DNA from: Ligula intestinalis
Lineage: Eukaryota; Platyhelminthes; Cestoda; Diphyllobothriidea; Diphyllobothriidae
DNA length: 64,000 nt
Assembly (NCBI GenBank): GCA_036362985.1
Contig: JAYGXS010000010.1
Coordinates: forward strand, 7,982,963 to 8,046,962
Direction of reading: 5' to 3'
Part shown: positions 1-11,790 of the stretch, in pieces
Numbering within the stretch: position 1 is the stretch's first letter
Layout of the letters: each line of letters starts with the position of its first letter
Made by a program: the position numbers and the translations under genes
The notes under the pieces: model-generated
Database searches by the model: none
Told to the model about the DNA's origin: nothing
The model's input: the letters and a program-made list of their open reading frames with translations, nothing else

Positions 1-1000
1 CACGGTTATATCTCCGTGCAAAAATTTCGGCCTCATTAAATGACATGCTGCAGTTGTGGACAAAGCAACTACATCTGAGGAACTGACAGACTTCTCAAGA
101 CGCGAACTGCCGAACACACTGCAGCAGTGCAGTGAAATGATGTCAATTCTCAAGTTGTAGCTCATTTGACTAAGCACAGCCACACATCCAAATTTGATTA
201 CTCAAAAGTAACCGACAGTACAACTTCACCTAAGTAATTATTGCTAACAGAAGACGCATTTCAAGAGTTCGTTGAACATTCCATGAGATAGGCCTGTCCC
301 GAGATTTTTTTGCTCCCCCAGCGTGCTGGTGCGTCTGTCAGTCTGTCTCTGGCAAAACTCACTGTATAGTGATTTGGTCTTACCAGATTCATCGCACACT
401 TTTTACTGTAGAAGCGAGCATGCAAGTCCTCTTATGAAAGAAGATGAACTACTTGCTGACTGATTTAACTGGTATCCGAAAACCCACTTCAAGTCGCTCG
501 GTCAACATTGGGCGTTCTTTAATATTCTGCAACCTCAAAAATGACATTTTATGGTGGACTTACGAGTATAATGTTGGTTTCGTGACGCTGGCCGACGTTC
601 CTACAGGCAAGCCTGACCTCCTTATGCAGGTTACCCATCGGACTGACTGTCACCTCCGAATTTGCGGGGACCTGCTAAAATAACTTCACCCTACTGCTAT
701 TTTCCTTCTCCTTCTTCACCAATCACCCTACAGAAACGTTTGCTCTCTTACGAGTATGCGAATCTACCTCTTTGTGGGATGACCCAGAGAATAATTTTGA
801 ATGAGACACTGCTTGATAAAAAAATGCGGTTCATGATGCAAATAGCAACTGTTGTGCACTCGCCTCAGTCATAATGACAAAAGCTGCAGAGGTTTCAAAG
901 ATATGAGTCCAAAAATAACAGTTTTTTTCCTTTTTTACCTTCATTTTCCCCAGAAGAGGAAGAAGAAGTGGAGGCGATTCCTGGGACCTGGTTATAATTA
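1..1000. other. Unassigned sequence
   Basis: I recognise no gene here. Open frames at 444-683 and 662-874 on the plus strand have no recognisable motif and look like chance frames. The last 60 bases (about 940-1000) belong with the hammerhead-bearing Penelope-type repeat that follows. Confidence 0.5.
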
Positions 1001-1042
1001 AGCTGACGTTTCGGAAACTCTCTCGTCTCCATCGTCAGAGCC
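1001..1042 (-). ncRNA. Hammerhead ribozyme, Penelope type (intact site)
   Basis: Read on the minus strand, the order is GGCT (helix I strand), CTGACGA (the CUGANGA core), a six-pair helix II hairpin (GGAGAC with GTTTCC), then GAAACGTC followed by AGCT. AGCT can pair with GGCT (A-U, G-C, C-G, U-G). Helix III is only the self-complementary ACGT, the minimal form known from Penelope-like elements, where two copies pair to make an active dimer. The GTC cleavage triplet is intact. The short frame 895-1206 on this strand is just a translation through the repeat. Confidence 0.7.
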
Positions 1043-1573
1043 ATGTCCGTTTCCTGCCGTTTGTCTTGAGAGAATGCGTCCTGTCTTAAGTCGGGTTTCA
1101 TAACGGTGCCTCTTACGCGCGTGTAAATCGATTGGACCGATCGATTGGAGGTGGTTGTTTGAATTTCCCTCTTCCTCGCGGGCGCCTTCACGGGAATGAG
1201 TGCCACCTTTTTACACGACTCCTGATAACTGAGACTTTCTTCCTTCGTGGGTTTATGGTCGCTTGCGTCTTTTTCCTCTTGCGAATCCTAAGGTGAGAAT
1301 GCCTTCGCGACCACTTGGGATAAGTGATATTCAGCTGGGGCTAATTACCTCGGACACTCACCTTGTACGCACAGAAACCAAACACGAAAATTTGAATGCA
1401 CTTTTTGCATCATTTTGTAAATGCTTTTCTGTTCTCTGACTCGCCAGTTCAGTTCAGTTTATTTGAGGACGGGGAGGAAGGCGTAGGCAATAGACTGTCA
1501 ATGATAAAAATATTATCCAAAGAACTGTTACTGAAATATAGCAAGTAGCGTACTAATTATAATTGGTAGGGCG
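1043..1573. other. Unassigned, possible 3' untranslated end of the CR1-like element
   Basis: No gene is recognised. The part near 1440-1573 adjoins the C-terminal codons of the minus-strand CR1-like element and may be its 3' untranslated region, but I cannot place the element end from the sequence. Confidence 0.35.
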
Positions 1574-3556
1574 TCAGATGACATCGGTTGGGTGGTATTC
1601 TAGTGCGCACTGCTTCAAAGGCCCTAAAGATGCCGAGATTACGATATCTAGAGGCAGAATATTCCAAGGTACTACCACCATGTTGGAGAAAAAGACCTTT
1701 TGAGTGTCCAGCCTGGTAATTTGAGAGGATGGCCTCTTAAGTTCGTTTTTGTTGCTAACGCAAAGAAATATCCGGATGCGAGACAACAGTCATTTCTGAC
1801 CACACATGCTATAAATTGTTAGTATCAGGCCTCCCCGTAGCTGTCTGAAGCCCAAAGGAAAGAGGAAGAGATAAGAAAGCCGGGTTTCATAGAGCAGTGA
1901 GCCCTGTCCAATGAAGAGTTTGGTTGCAAGCCTTTGAACATTTCCGAGAATATCGAGGTCCTTCGCGGCTCAGGGCCTCCAAGCTAATATAGCCGACTGC
2001 ACTTGCGGCTGCACACCGGTTTCAAAGACTAGCAAATCAGTGTTCATATAAGGCAGAGAAAGCCCCTTTGACGCGATACATAACCGACACTGCGGACTTT
2101 GCTACCTGTGAGTAGTACAGGAAGGGGTTAAACAAGGGTTGGATCAAACTCTCAAGTCCTTCTGGGCGTCCACTCCTTGCAGTGCTATGTCATTCAGTGG
2201 TAACCAGTGAGTTACGAAGACCTGGTTTTGCCGACTCGTATGATATTGCACTCAGCAAACGGCAAGAACCAATACAGTGAGATTTTTTGAGTCGGTTAAG
2301 GTTTGTCTGCCTGCCGCAGTTTGGATGGCAGACCAAAGTGTAATATAATCGACAAATATGGTGATATCGCTATCCAGTTCACGTAAAAAATGAACAAAGT
2401 AGGGCTGAGGACGCAGCCTTGTGGAATATTATTCTCAATCTCGACTTCTGCCGACAGCTTGTCACCCATATGGACAGTTTGAGAGCGGCCGATTAGGACG
2501 TTCTGTATCCACGTCAGACGCCTACTTATGCCTTCCACGCGGCTGAATTTGTAGAGAAGGCGATGGTGAGGCATGCTATCAAATGTCTTTTGGAAGTCGA
2601 TATAGACCACATGAATCGCATACCCCCTATCTACTGCCCTAGTCCAGCGTTCTAAACAGTAGAGCAAATTTGTCACGCAGGACCTACCTCCACGGAAACA
2701 GTGCTGGACATTGGAAAGCAGATGATTTTGTTCTAGGAACTGCAATATTTGTTGCTTAGTTATTATTTTCATAATTCTGTAAGAAATCCGAGTAAGGTCG
2801 GTAGTTGTCTGCAGAGACCCGGGTACCACCCTTATTGAGCAGTGTAGGCTACGCGAATGTCCAATTGGTCGGTAGAAATCCAGGCTTGAATGGTTTGGAA
2901 AAGCGTAGAGCGTGGCTCTGCCAACCCGTTGACGAACGGCCTCAATATCTTCACCGGTACCTCATCGTGACTCGGTATTTTTGATTCCTTTAGCTCTGGC
3001 ATTTCTTTTAAAACAATAGCTTCGGTAAAACTGAACAATCTCAACCCTTGTACCCTCTTCGGAGTCACCCGCAGGGTAGTACTATCTAGTTTTCTTAAAG
3101 AAAACTGACCGGAAGACTTCAGAAAGATGAGCACCTTTCGCTCCATCTGCAGTGAGGTTAATACCCTCAGCGAACATCAGGAGGAGTAGTGGATCCTTGT
3201 TTCGCGTACTCTGCCTAAGGTAACTGCAAAACAACTTAGGGTTTCCAGTGACATAGGCAAGTTGGCCCACCTCGAAATCCCGTCTTCTTCTGAAAATAAG
3301 GCTCTTGACCTGATTTCGTTGAGCTTTGTATGCACTTAGGGATGCAGGATTTCTGTCCGTAAGTGATTTCTTCCACAACCTCCGCATTTTTTAAACTTAT
3401 ACTGCTATGGCCTGTGTAAGTCATCAAGGTCTGTAAGTCAACCTTTTTCTCGACAATGGACCGTGGTTTACGATGGGCCTGTGGGATACGAAGTAGGCCA
3501 GCCGGATACTGGAAGATGAACGTATCCCAATGGTTATAAGCTAGTAAGTAACACAA
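1574..3556 (-). pseudogene. Reverse transcriptase and C-terminal part of CR1-like element, broken
   Basis: Reads towards lower coordinates. The linker before the RT carries QRNQVKSLIFRRRRDFEVGQ and SYLRQSTRNKDP at 3387-3180. RT block A is visible as YIDFQKTFDSMPHHRLL near 2600 and the PQG block as NNIPQGCVLSPTLF near 2430. The YADD catalytic box is not recognisable; the frame runs on as FYVNWIAISP. The C-terminal block (VVVPWNILPLDIV, matching the W-N-x-LP motif of this family) sits at 1574-1786. At least four frame breaks separate these pieces. A dead retrotransposon, not a host gene. Confidence 0.8.
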
Positions 3557-3559
3557 GTT

Positions 3560-4395
3560 GTGGAAAGCCAGAGTGTTAGGGACAATCTAATTAAGTGTAG
3601 AAGGAGTAGAATATGAGTAATGGGTGGTTGACTGCCAGACGAGTTCAGTCCAGCCATGAGCGGGCCGGAGTCAAGAGTCCCATTCCGACGGGTGTAGTCG
3701 CCGGGTTCGGATGTCTGCAACCGACTCTAAGGTCGCCGGCTCTGGGAGTGTCTGAGCGTAAGCAGCCACCAGACTAAGGTCCAGTAGAGACCCCCTTCCT
3801 TAGTCATGCTTTCCTCGGACGACGTGCGGACTAGGTCATGTGTGGCGTGACCACCACGCCTCCGCAAGACAGCATAGTCGAGGCCTCAGTTCAAGGTCAC
3901 TCCTGTCTGGCTTTCTCAAGGCGGTCTGGTCTCACTAGCCAACCACTTCTCAAGGTGAGACCAGTGCCCGAGATGCGGACGATTCGTTTAAGCTCATGCA
4001 CTTCCAGAGCCGACGACTCACTGTTCGGTTGCAGACTATCTGGACTCCGGCTCATTCATGGCTGGCCTGCACTCGTCTGGAAGTCACTTTCCTATTGCTT
4101 TCATACTACGCTTGTTCCTACCTTAGTAAATTCTCCCTGACACTATGGCCTTTCACGCCTTATCCTATTCCACTAGCTTATACATGTTGGGATAAGTTCT
4201 CTCGTCTATCATCTGGCTGGACCACATCGTATCCCACAGTCCTTTGTGGACTGGACTTGGGAAGTGGTTGGCCAATTAGGTCAAGCAGACATGTCCGTGA
4301 CCTTAACCTGCCTGTGACACGCTTGGGTGCGCACGTGCTTAGTGGATATGCCAGACATGCCCCAGAAGTGCGCAAGCAAAGCATGGCTTAGAATA
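3560..4395. other. Unidentified insert inside the CR1-like element
   Basis: Protein similarity of the minus-strand element stops near 4400 and resumes near 3556. The intervening 0.8 kb has no frame that continues it. Frames on the plus strand at 3838-4391 show no known motif. I looked for TG/CA ends with matching 5-base flanks and found none that convinced me, so a solo LTR is possible but not shown. Confidence 0.4.
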
Positions 4396-4399
4396 CAAG

Positions 4400-5189
4400 G
4401 TGGCTACAAGCCTGTGCAATATGTTCCGGAAGGTTCTCAATCCTCGGTTTCGTTCCCAAAAAAAAGATTCTCACTTGATGCGCGTGAGTTCAGCGTTTGT
4501 TCGATCAAAATCACTGCACCAAATATTTCTTCTGACTGTCGAGAGTCTCTCGGGTATTTAAAAAAGCGAGTACTCCACTAGCAGGACGACATGGTTGCGT
4601 TTACCTAGCGGACATGACGTGTCATCAGTGCTGTCCTGCAATTTGACGGGGACGAGGTCCAGGCAATTGGCCTGTTGGCCTTTGCACAGCCTATTTGGAA
4701 ACGTGACATGCTGCATGTCATGTTCAGAAGGCAACCATCGAAGGCCAGCTCTGAGCCATGTGCGCGGGCCTAGCTCCAGTCAATATGAGGTGCATTAGAG
4801 TCGACTATTATCAGGATAACCGACCGTGTAGCAATCTGTTCTAGTTCCTCTAGCAAGCAAGCATCAGCCACGGGATTCGTTCTTGGTGGTCAATAGAATG
4901 TCAAGATTTGGAGACTCTGTGAATCTGATACTTTAATGAATGGCCAGATCGGAAGTTGGCGCTAGTTTTGTATGAGGCTATAAGTCCACTTTTCACAGTC
5001 TGGAGATAGGTGACGGAGATGGATCTTCAGTTCTTTGAGCTTCGATAACATACTCTGCGCATTGGTGTACATGAGAATTAGTTTGCGGTTTACCCGGGAT
5101 GCGGTCACGGTACGGCCCGAACCTCCCGTTAATGAATCGACTGCGCAGTCATCAGAAACGCACCCGTCCAGAGGAGAAGCGGTGGACAC
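4400..5189 (-). pseudogene. Endonuclease (APE-type) part of CR1-like element, broken
   Basis: The N-terminal stretch KLILMYTNAQSMLSKLKELK at 5100-5040 matches the start of APE-type endonucleases of CR1/Jockey elements. Further on, DSNAPHIDW near 4780 corresponds to the D-F-N-A-P-H-x-D-W active-site block (F is S here), and NCLDLV with GKRNHVVLLVEYSL near 4680-4570 to the block ending in the catalytic S/N-D-H region (here RNH). These pieces are in different frames, with stops between them. No intact start or promoter is evident. Inactive remnant. Confidence 0.7.
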
Positions 5190-8100
5190 TGAATTACTTG
5201 ATTGTTGTAAATAACCAAAGCTCGTTCCCCTTCACTGAACCTCTGTCTCAGTTAGATGAAAAGGTGACGACGTTTCAGTATTTTCTGCATGTGAGAAATA
5301 CTATTAAAAACACCATGGTCGGAACCTTTTAACCTAAGGCCTCGGAAGAGCGTTAGGTCTATCGCAGGGGTTTAAGTAAGTTAAACCCTAGCAACTGCCT
5401 TCTTAAGACTATGTTTACTTAGTAGAGAAGAAGTCGATAGAGGCCAGAATAGAAGGAACAGTATATTGTGTACACAGAGGAACGAAGAATAATAGGGAAG
5501 AAGAAGATTGACTACGGAGAGCACGAGCTTCCGCTGGGACGGCGTGATCCGAAGTGCGGCATAGTTGCAGGAAATCTCCGCGGCCCAGAGAGCAAGCATT
5601 CACGCGTGTAGGCTTGCTATTCTTCGCCAGCCCTGAAGGCATCTATGCGGCAGCTGTGATTGGTTGTTCCCAGACGTCGAGGTCAACCGCTGCGGGACTT
5701 CAGGAAAGCTCACTTCGACGCGGGCTAGTCACAACAGGTCTTCCGACCTCCGACCGTTGGGAGTGGTAGCGCTTGACTCGGAGAGCCCCTGCATTATGCG
5801 AAATTTTCCCCTGTCAATTTCATTTTTTTATCTGCGACGCCGTCGTTCCCTAAATGGCGTAGTGCTCTGGTGCTGCGCGTTGGTGACGGCGGATCCAATG
5901 TTTTTTCGTCATATGCTGGTTTTGCTCCTGTTCTGCTTGATTTGGGCGAAGCGCTTACCTACGGTGGCAGGAAAAATCTGCCACTATTATGGGTATTCCC
6001 TCAAGAAGAATTACAACCTTTCTGTGTACCATTGCAGAAAAAGTAGACGGAGCAAAAAACCCTTAAACATTTAAACCAGTCCGCCGAAATCAACCCAATA
6101 AAAATCGGCATCAAGCCTTGCGCAGTGTTCTCACGACTAAGAGAAGTAGTGTGCGGTTTGACGATCACCCCGAAATAACTGGAGGAACAGGAGGGAACAA
6201 TTGCTTTCTCGTAGTGTAAGTACGTCAAGTAAAGATTTAAGGGTACATCTTAGAAGACGGTTTATATGGAGGCGATAAAAAGAATGCATCGTCTTCGTTT
6301 TCCCAGCAACTATCCACTGGTTTGCAGATAAAGCAGAACGGGAACGCTCTGTAAAATTATTCAAATATGTTGCAGCAATCCGATGAAGGGCGTGAGACCA
6401 CGATTAATTTCTGGGGAATAACTATCCGAAGGCGTTTATAAGCCGATGCCCACGTAGTTACTCCTAGAGTACCCAAAGATTAAAATGAAAAAGGAGATAA
6501 AATGCTCTGCTATACGTTTCAGAGGTGATCGGTCGCGTTGCTACGGAAAAAGGTGTTGGAATCACACTTCATCCCACAGCTACCCTACGCAACAGTCATG
6601 GAAATAAAAGTTTAAGTTCGGTGGAGTCTACCGTATTCCATGCTTAAATTGGTCTTGTAACTGAATGCATAGGGCGCATACACGAACGAAAGCTGGTTGT
6701 GTGACGTAGTGACCATACGCACATTTGAAAAGGGCCATGCGATCAATTTCATACCCAACAGGATGATGGAAAACAAGACGAACTGAAAGCTGATCGAAGC
6801 CTGGGTCTCAGATGACAACAGTCAATCGATCGATCGATCTGCACAGTCACCTCTTAACATGTGGTAGTAATCGTTGATTTGCCAACACCACTTGTGATTG
6901 TCGGTAGTTCTGTAACAGTTGCCATCTCTTGCTGCGCACTTCTGCACAAGTCTGAAATCTCAGAAAAATAAAACGAATGATTTCGGTACTCGAACATTCT
7001 TGTTTTTTTTTATTACATATGCATACAACTTAAACTCGAACATTCGTTTCCATAGTCTTTCATCCCTGATGGCCGCGTAAGATATTAGCCAAAGCTAATC
7101 TTCAATGACCAGGTAGGTTAAAGTTCGCCCGTCAGGCGCAGCTATAATTTGAGAAAGGCGTCGAGAATTAACAAATCGAGGTTGGCCGCATGAGCCCCCT
7201 TAATACTCTGATGACAAAATCGAGGAAGTTTCCGAGACATCGGTACAAATACAACGGGTCTATGAACACACTTCCTACAACCCGAGTATTTGGTCCGGTT
7301 GCAATACCTGAGTGCCAGTTGTCTGATAGTATAGATTTTGTATTGAGAATGATCAAAAATAATTGTTACTCATTAAACTTTAGCACTCTAACGTACTGGT
7401 AAAAAGGCTACTTACATACTTCAATCAGCCATTTACACCTGAAAATCTCCTAACTCCAAAGCCTCTATACAGGCCGACTAAGAAAAGTTGGTATCTAGAA
7501 CATCTGGCTGACCCGCCAAAGGATGTCTTTTCAATAAATGTGAATGAAATATGAATCGGACCCAAACCGGCACCACTTTATCGTTCTTCACGAGGACTGC
7601 TTACAGCCGATATCCCTCTAAAGCGTAATTTGGCAACCCATAACCAGCTACCGGTCGTCCTGATTTGCTTTGAAGTAAATTAACAAGTTACAGGATTAAT
7701 TTTCCGGGCACTCCACTGGAATTCGCCTTCAGCGTGACCTTAGTTGAGAAAATTCCTTTACCTGGACCGCTGTCCAAATTATCAACTTTGCTGACCTATA
7801 CATTCAGTCTACAGTCATTCATAAAGCTGGAAGAAAATTCCACAACCAACCTTTGCTCATCATTCATTTTTCACCAGAAAAACCCAAAGTAACTTTACAG
7901 GCACGTCTTTTGTTTGGCAGTGGAGAACCACAGCTCAAATCAGAGTTAAGCTGATTTGGTAACATGAGATATTAAAACAGGCGTATACGGCAGGATTTAT
8001 TGACATCAATAAATTTCGTGACAGTTTCTCAGCTGCGTTTTATCGCTTCATGATGATGATGATGATGACGAAGAGAACATAGAACAGACTGAAATTTCAC

Positions 8101-8554
8101 AGAATGAATGGCATAACAGTAAGGATCGTGGTTCAGTTTGAAATGCCGGCCGGCCCGCAGCCTCGCTAGTCTTGACCTACCCTCGTGAGAACACGCATTA
8201 ATCAGCCTGACCCGGTTTTTGATTGGCTGCAGGAACGAAACGTGTGCTGGGATTCCGGTAATCTCCTCCGCTCTGAAACTCCGGACCCGACCCTACTAGG
8301 GAAGGAACTGCACTTGTCGGAGAGTAAAATGGCAGGAGTTTCCTTGGTAGTGGTCTCGGATACAGCAAGCCGTAGGTTTTTGTCATACGCTAACCGTGAC
8401 AATGGGGTTTTTATGAGTTGGTAACACTGATTTACAAAAAAAGGATTTTGTGAAAATAAGTAAAAAAAAGTCGTACAATTTTGTTGCCTAATGCTTACAT
8501 GTCGACGGCGTTGGGCGCGTAACTCAAAAGAAGGCGCGAAAAACAAATCGAGGT
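5190..8554. other. Unassigned intergenic sequence
   Basis: No gene or repeat family recognised with confidence. Short open frames (for example 5664-6074 plus) lack motifs. A short (TGA)n tract sits at about 8050-8068. At 6823-6840 there is a short GATC-rich run. At 8330-8346 the motif GGCAGGAGTTTCCTT recurs in inverted form near 9018-9036, on the far side of the telomere-like array. Confidence 0.4.
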
Positions 8555-9012
8555 CGAATTGAGCTCGAATTGTCGTCAACAAACGTGGAAATGTGGAGTT
8601 TTATTCCGAAAACTATCCTTTTCTCAAAACCCAGTAATAATGGAATTTTTGAAGACTTCTTGTAATATTAAGCAGAAACTTCGGGCTTTTTACATACGAT
8701 ATCACAATCCCACCCTCAACCTAATCATAACCCTATCTCTAACCTAACCCTTACCCCAACCTTAACACTAACCCCTAATCCTAAAGCTTACCCTAACCCT
8801 ACCCGTTGCCCTAACACTAACTCTCACCATAAACCTAACCATAACCCTAATCGTCACCCCTAACCCTTACCATAACACTAACTCTACCCCAACCCTTACC
8901 CTAAACGTAATCCTTTCCCTAACCCCAACTTCTAGCCCTAATCCTAACCCTTAATCCGAATCGAGCTCGAATCGCTGTCGACAAGGCTGGAAATGTGGAG
9001 TTTTATTCCGCC
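8555..9012. repeat. Degenerate interstitial telomere-like array with flanking direct repeats
   Basis: From about 8705 to 8956 the plus strand is a run of imperfect CCTAAC/CCCTAA units (CCTAACCCTTACCCCAACC and variants), the complement of the TTAGGG repeat used by flatworm telomeres. It is bracketed by a direct repeat of about 55 bases, 8555-8609 and 8957-9012, each carrying GAGCTCGAAT and ending GGAAATGTGGAGTTTTATTC. The array is too diverged to be a working telomere. Whether it is a telomere-repair scar or a satellite that resembles telomere repeats cannot be told from this copy. Confidence 0.65.
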
Positions 9013-9767
9013 ACTAGGAAGGAAACTCCTGCCAGTAAAATTTACTTCTACCTATCCTCCATTCCTTCTGTACAGAATAGACCCTTCCTAATACTCTGGC
9101 CTCCCATGACTTTCTCTTCTCCTAAGGAACCGGACATGAAGATACGAGTTACAAGGGTTAACCTTAATTCCTCGTGTACAAACTAACAGCGCAGGTATGT
9201 TTCACCGATTTTCTGCAGCGGCATGGCACCGTCCTCCAGCCTTTCTTTAGACACCTTCTGACAGATGCCCTAATTTTGAAATTTCAGCCTTTGCCAGTAC
9301 AAGCAAACATGCCCTTTAATTTACACACAAATCGATGTGCTAATTTAGAGCATAATCTTCGGGATAAATTATCTCCTATTTTATCTGAAAGTTGATGAAA
9401 ATGTTTGAGCTGAAAGCCATCAACTTTGACAACATAACCGCGTAGGATTCAGAAAATAATGCGCAGCTCTTGCATATACTTGCCTATTCGTTAACAGCTT
9501 GTGAAAATTATGCAGCTACCCTACCGAAGGTGCTGGAGTTCAGCTCAAGTATTTAGATCAAAAGTTGAAGTGAGCCATAAATGGACTGAAGGATCTTCTA
9601 CAAGATATTACGATAACGTCTAAGACAATGAAACAGCCGGGTACTGTATTGAACTAAAAACCTATGATAACTCCACTTAACTTTTTTAGTTTTCCGGACG
9701 TTTCCCAACCTCTTTAGAACAAATTCATGTGACTCTGTACGCTTCTAGGTGGAGGTCTCTTGGCGTT
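9013..9767. other. Unassigned sequence
   Basis: Nothing recognised apart from the inverted partner of the 8330 motif near 9018-9036. Frames at 8995-9186 and 9174-9395 have no known motif. Confidence 0.4.
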
Positions 9768-10113
9768 TGTCAGGGCCCAGCTTAACTGCGAGTGCACGCC
9801 ACCCTGACGAGTCGTTCGCATGCCAGACCACCGATCCGCTCACACAGAGTGCACAGGATGACGCGCGCAGCTGCGGCCGAGCGTAAGACTCTAGCATGCC
9901 AACTGCATGAGTCACAAAGCCAATGAAGTGGCGCCTTACCTCAGACCACAATCTCATTGGTCCAATCTTGTATGCATCCGCTTGCTTAAGTATGCTATGC
10001 TAGGTTTGTACAAGGACTTCTACTTTGGCGCTCTTCTTGTTGTGTTCTTCCTTGGGGGCTCAACCAAGGCACAATTAGACGGCGATATCGCAGCTTTGGC
10101 CACATTCACAACA
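9768..10113 (-). mobile_element. Solo LTR, family A, with 5-base target duplication
   Basis: On the minus strand the element starts TGTTGTGAATGTGGCC and ends GGGCCCTGACA, the TG...CA ends of an LTR. It is flanked on both sides by GCGTT (9763-9767 and 10114-10118), a perfect 5-base target duplication. A CCAAT-like box is visible inside (ATTGGTCCAATC on the plus strand). It contains a 73-residue open frame (9907-10128 plus) that recurs in the copy at 21740 but is only a translation of the repeat. Related copies: 16787, 21740, 34921, 44893, 52562 and a fragment at 22595. Confidence 0.8.
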
Positions 10114-11612
10114 GCGTTAACAGGATAGTTGATAATAAACGGAAATAGGACCCCGGTAATATAGGTGGCTATAGACGAACTTCTGGGGAAGGTAGATATT
10201 CCAGTATTCCAAACATTCGTCCTCAACTCAACCCTACATTTTACCTTAATTCTAGCGTTAGCTCCAACCTTAACTTTAAAAAGTCACTCATTTCCCAGGA
10301 AATTAGCAGGGAGGGTGGGGGGAAGGCTTCTATTCCAGTGTTTTGCAGGAAACCGGATTGTGCGTGTTTTGAGTAGAATTTATAAACTTGAGGATAGTAG
10401 GCTGCTTGGATGTAAGCATTGGCAGAACCCCACGAAAAAGGAAAAAAGCGAAAATTTCCTACATGGTAGGTAGGTAAAAGGCATATTTTAAGCGTTCATT
10501 CGAGAAAAGGTGGTTGAATTTTTGAAGGTTTAGACGCAATCATGAAGCACACATTAAGGGCACGGACCTTCACTTTCGAATATAATTTACAGACCGAGGG
10601 CATCATGATGAAATTGTGTTTTTGAGGGAGATACACGTCATATTCGAAATATTATTCCTACATTTTCAGCAAAACCGTCCTCCATTCTCTATGAATAAAA
10701 GTAGGGAGACAAATCGCAGAACACCGGGAAATCGCATAATGGCCAAAGACTGCAATTACCCAGATCGTGGAGAAATTTCCTCTAATATGTAGGAAAATGT
10801 AGGCTAAATTGGGCTTCCTTCAAAACGACGCTAGCATCGTGCGCTGATGACCTAATTATTATAGTTCAAATCGACAAGGAAGGGTAAAAATCGGTTTACA
10901 ACGGACTTAATAGGCCAACTGACGTATAGATATATAGAATAATTTACATACAGAGGAAAGGAAAAATAGCGGCTCAATCTCAAAAGCCCGCCTGTTTGTT
11001 AACTGAGTTTGATCGCATCGGCTCCGGTGCAGAAGGGGTCATAGGGACACTCATCGGAACGTCAACGCCCATTTTCATCTTGCGGTTAAGATAGATCAAT
11101 GAATGCCACTGACGGTAAACTACAGCAGGTCCTTGTCATCCACGTGGTTCTATACACACAGCCGCAGCTTTGTTCTGATATTTGCAACCGCAGCGGGAGG
11201 TCACGTGGTAATAACCAGTCAGCAAAGCTCAGTAGAGATAAACAAAGCGAAGCTGCCAGACCAGCTAGCTACACCGCCCGTTAACGCTAGCTTCGACTGC
11301 GCGAGCGTTTTAACTCGCTAAACTCACACGAATTGATGGGTCTCCAAATCTGCAGATAGGATGAAAGCGGCGGGAAACGCCTCACGATATTTCCACCCTA
11401 GGAAACACCGGTCTGAAGGAGACATCGAAACTCTGTGAAGGTCTTGGCCTCACGATAACCAAACAGAATAAAAATTCATAAAAGACTAGAAGTTGAGCGA
11501 CAAAAAGCGCTGTCAACGAGTCGGGTGGCGGAAGTGAGAAGACAAGTCTTTGCGATTGTTTCTTGGTTATCAGTTGCCACGACCGAGGCTTCTGCCGCCG
11601 GTTCCTATTCAA
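10114..11612. other. Unassigned sequence downstream of SNX3
   Basis: No gene found. Open frames are short and motif-free. A weakly telomere-like stretch (TCTAGCGTTAGCTCCAACC and neighbours) lies near 10250. Confidence 0.4.
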
Positions 11613-11667
11613 GGTAACTGATCAGCGAGAAGAAGACGACTCAATCGCTGGGACAATACATTTATTC

Positions 11668-11711
11668 ACCTGGCGTTTCGATATCCGTCGCGGATTCATC
11701 ATCAGAGACAT
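11668..11711 (-). ncRNA. Hammerhead-like unit, core intact but cleavage triplet mutated
   Basis: Minus strand: AATGTCT, CTGATGA, helix II around ATCCG/CGGAT, then GAAACGCC. The third core element is intact, but the NUH triplet is GCC. Probably inactive. Confidence 0.55.
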
Positions 11712-11743
11712 TAGCAGACCCATAGCAGGGACCCGTTTCTGCT

Positions 11744-11790
11744 AATGTCTGTGATGATGAATCCGCGACGGATGTCGAAACGCCAGGTGA
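11744..11790 (+). ncRNA. Hammerhead-like unit, degenerate
   Basis: Plus strand mirror copy of the neighbouring unit. Core reads GTGATGA instead of CTGATGA and the triplet is GCC. Helix II ATCCG/CGGAT is kept. Probably inactive. Confidence 0.5.

Larger units (their letters stand above)
1574..5189 (-). mobile_element. CR1/Jockey-like non-LTR retrotransposon, degenerate
   Basis: A minus-strand non-LTR element with the domain order endonuclease, linker, reverse transcriptase, C-terminal tail. Endonuclease pieces lie at 4400-5189, reverse transcriptase at about 2296-3556, and the C-terminal tail at 1574-1786. The coding frame is broken many times by stops and shifts, so the copy cannot be active. 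Between the endonuclease and linker pieces, about 3560-4395 does not continue the protein and is probably a later insertion. The same family occurs on the plus strand at 61285-63740 and as a small piece at 58745-58876. Assignment to CR1/Jockey rests on recognised sequence similarity, not on a search. Confidence 0.8.

Noticed and set aside
9907..10128. Repeated open frame starting MSHKANEVAPY, also at 21879
   Set aside because: It recurs because it lies inside the family A LTR; other LTR copies do not keep the frame.
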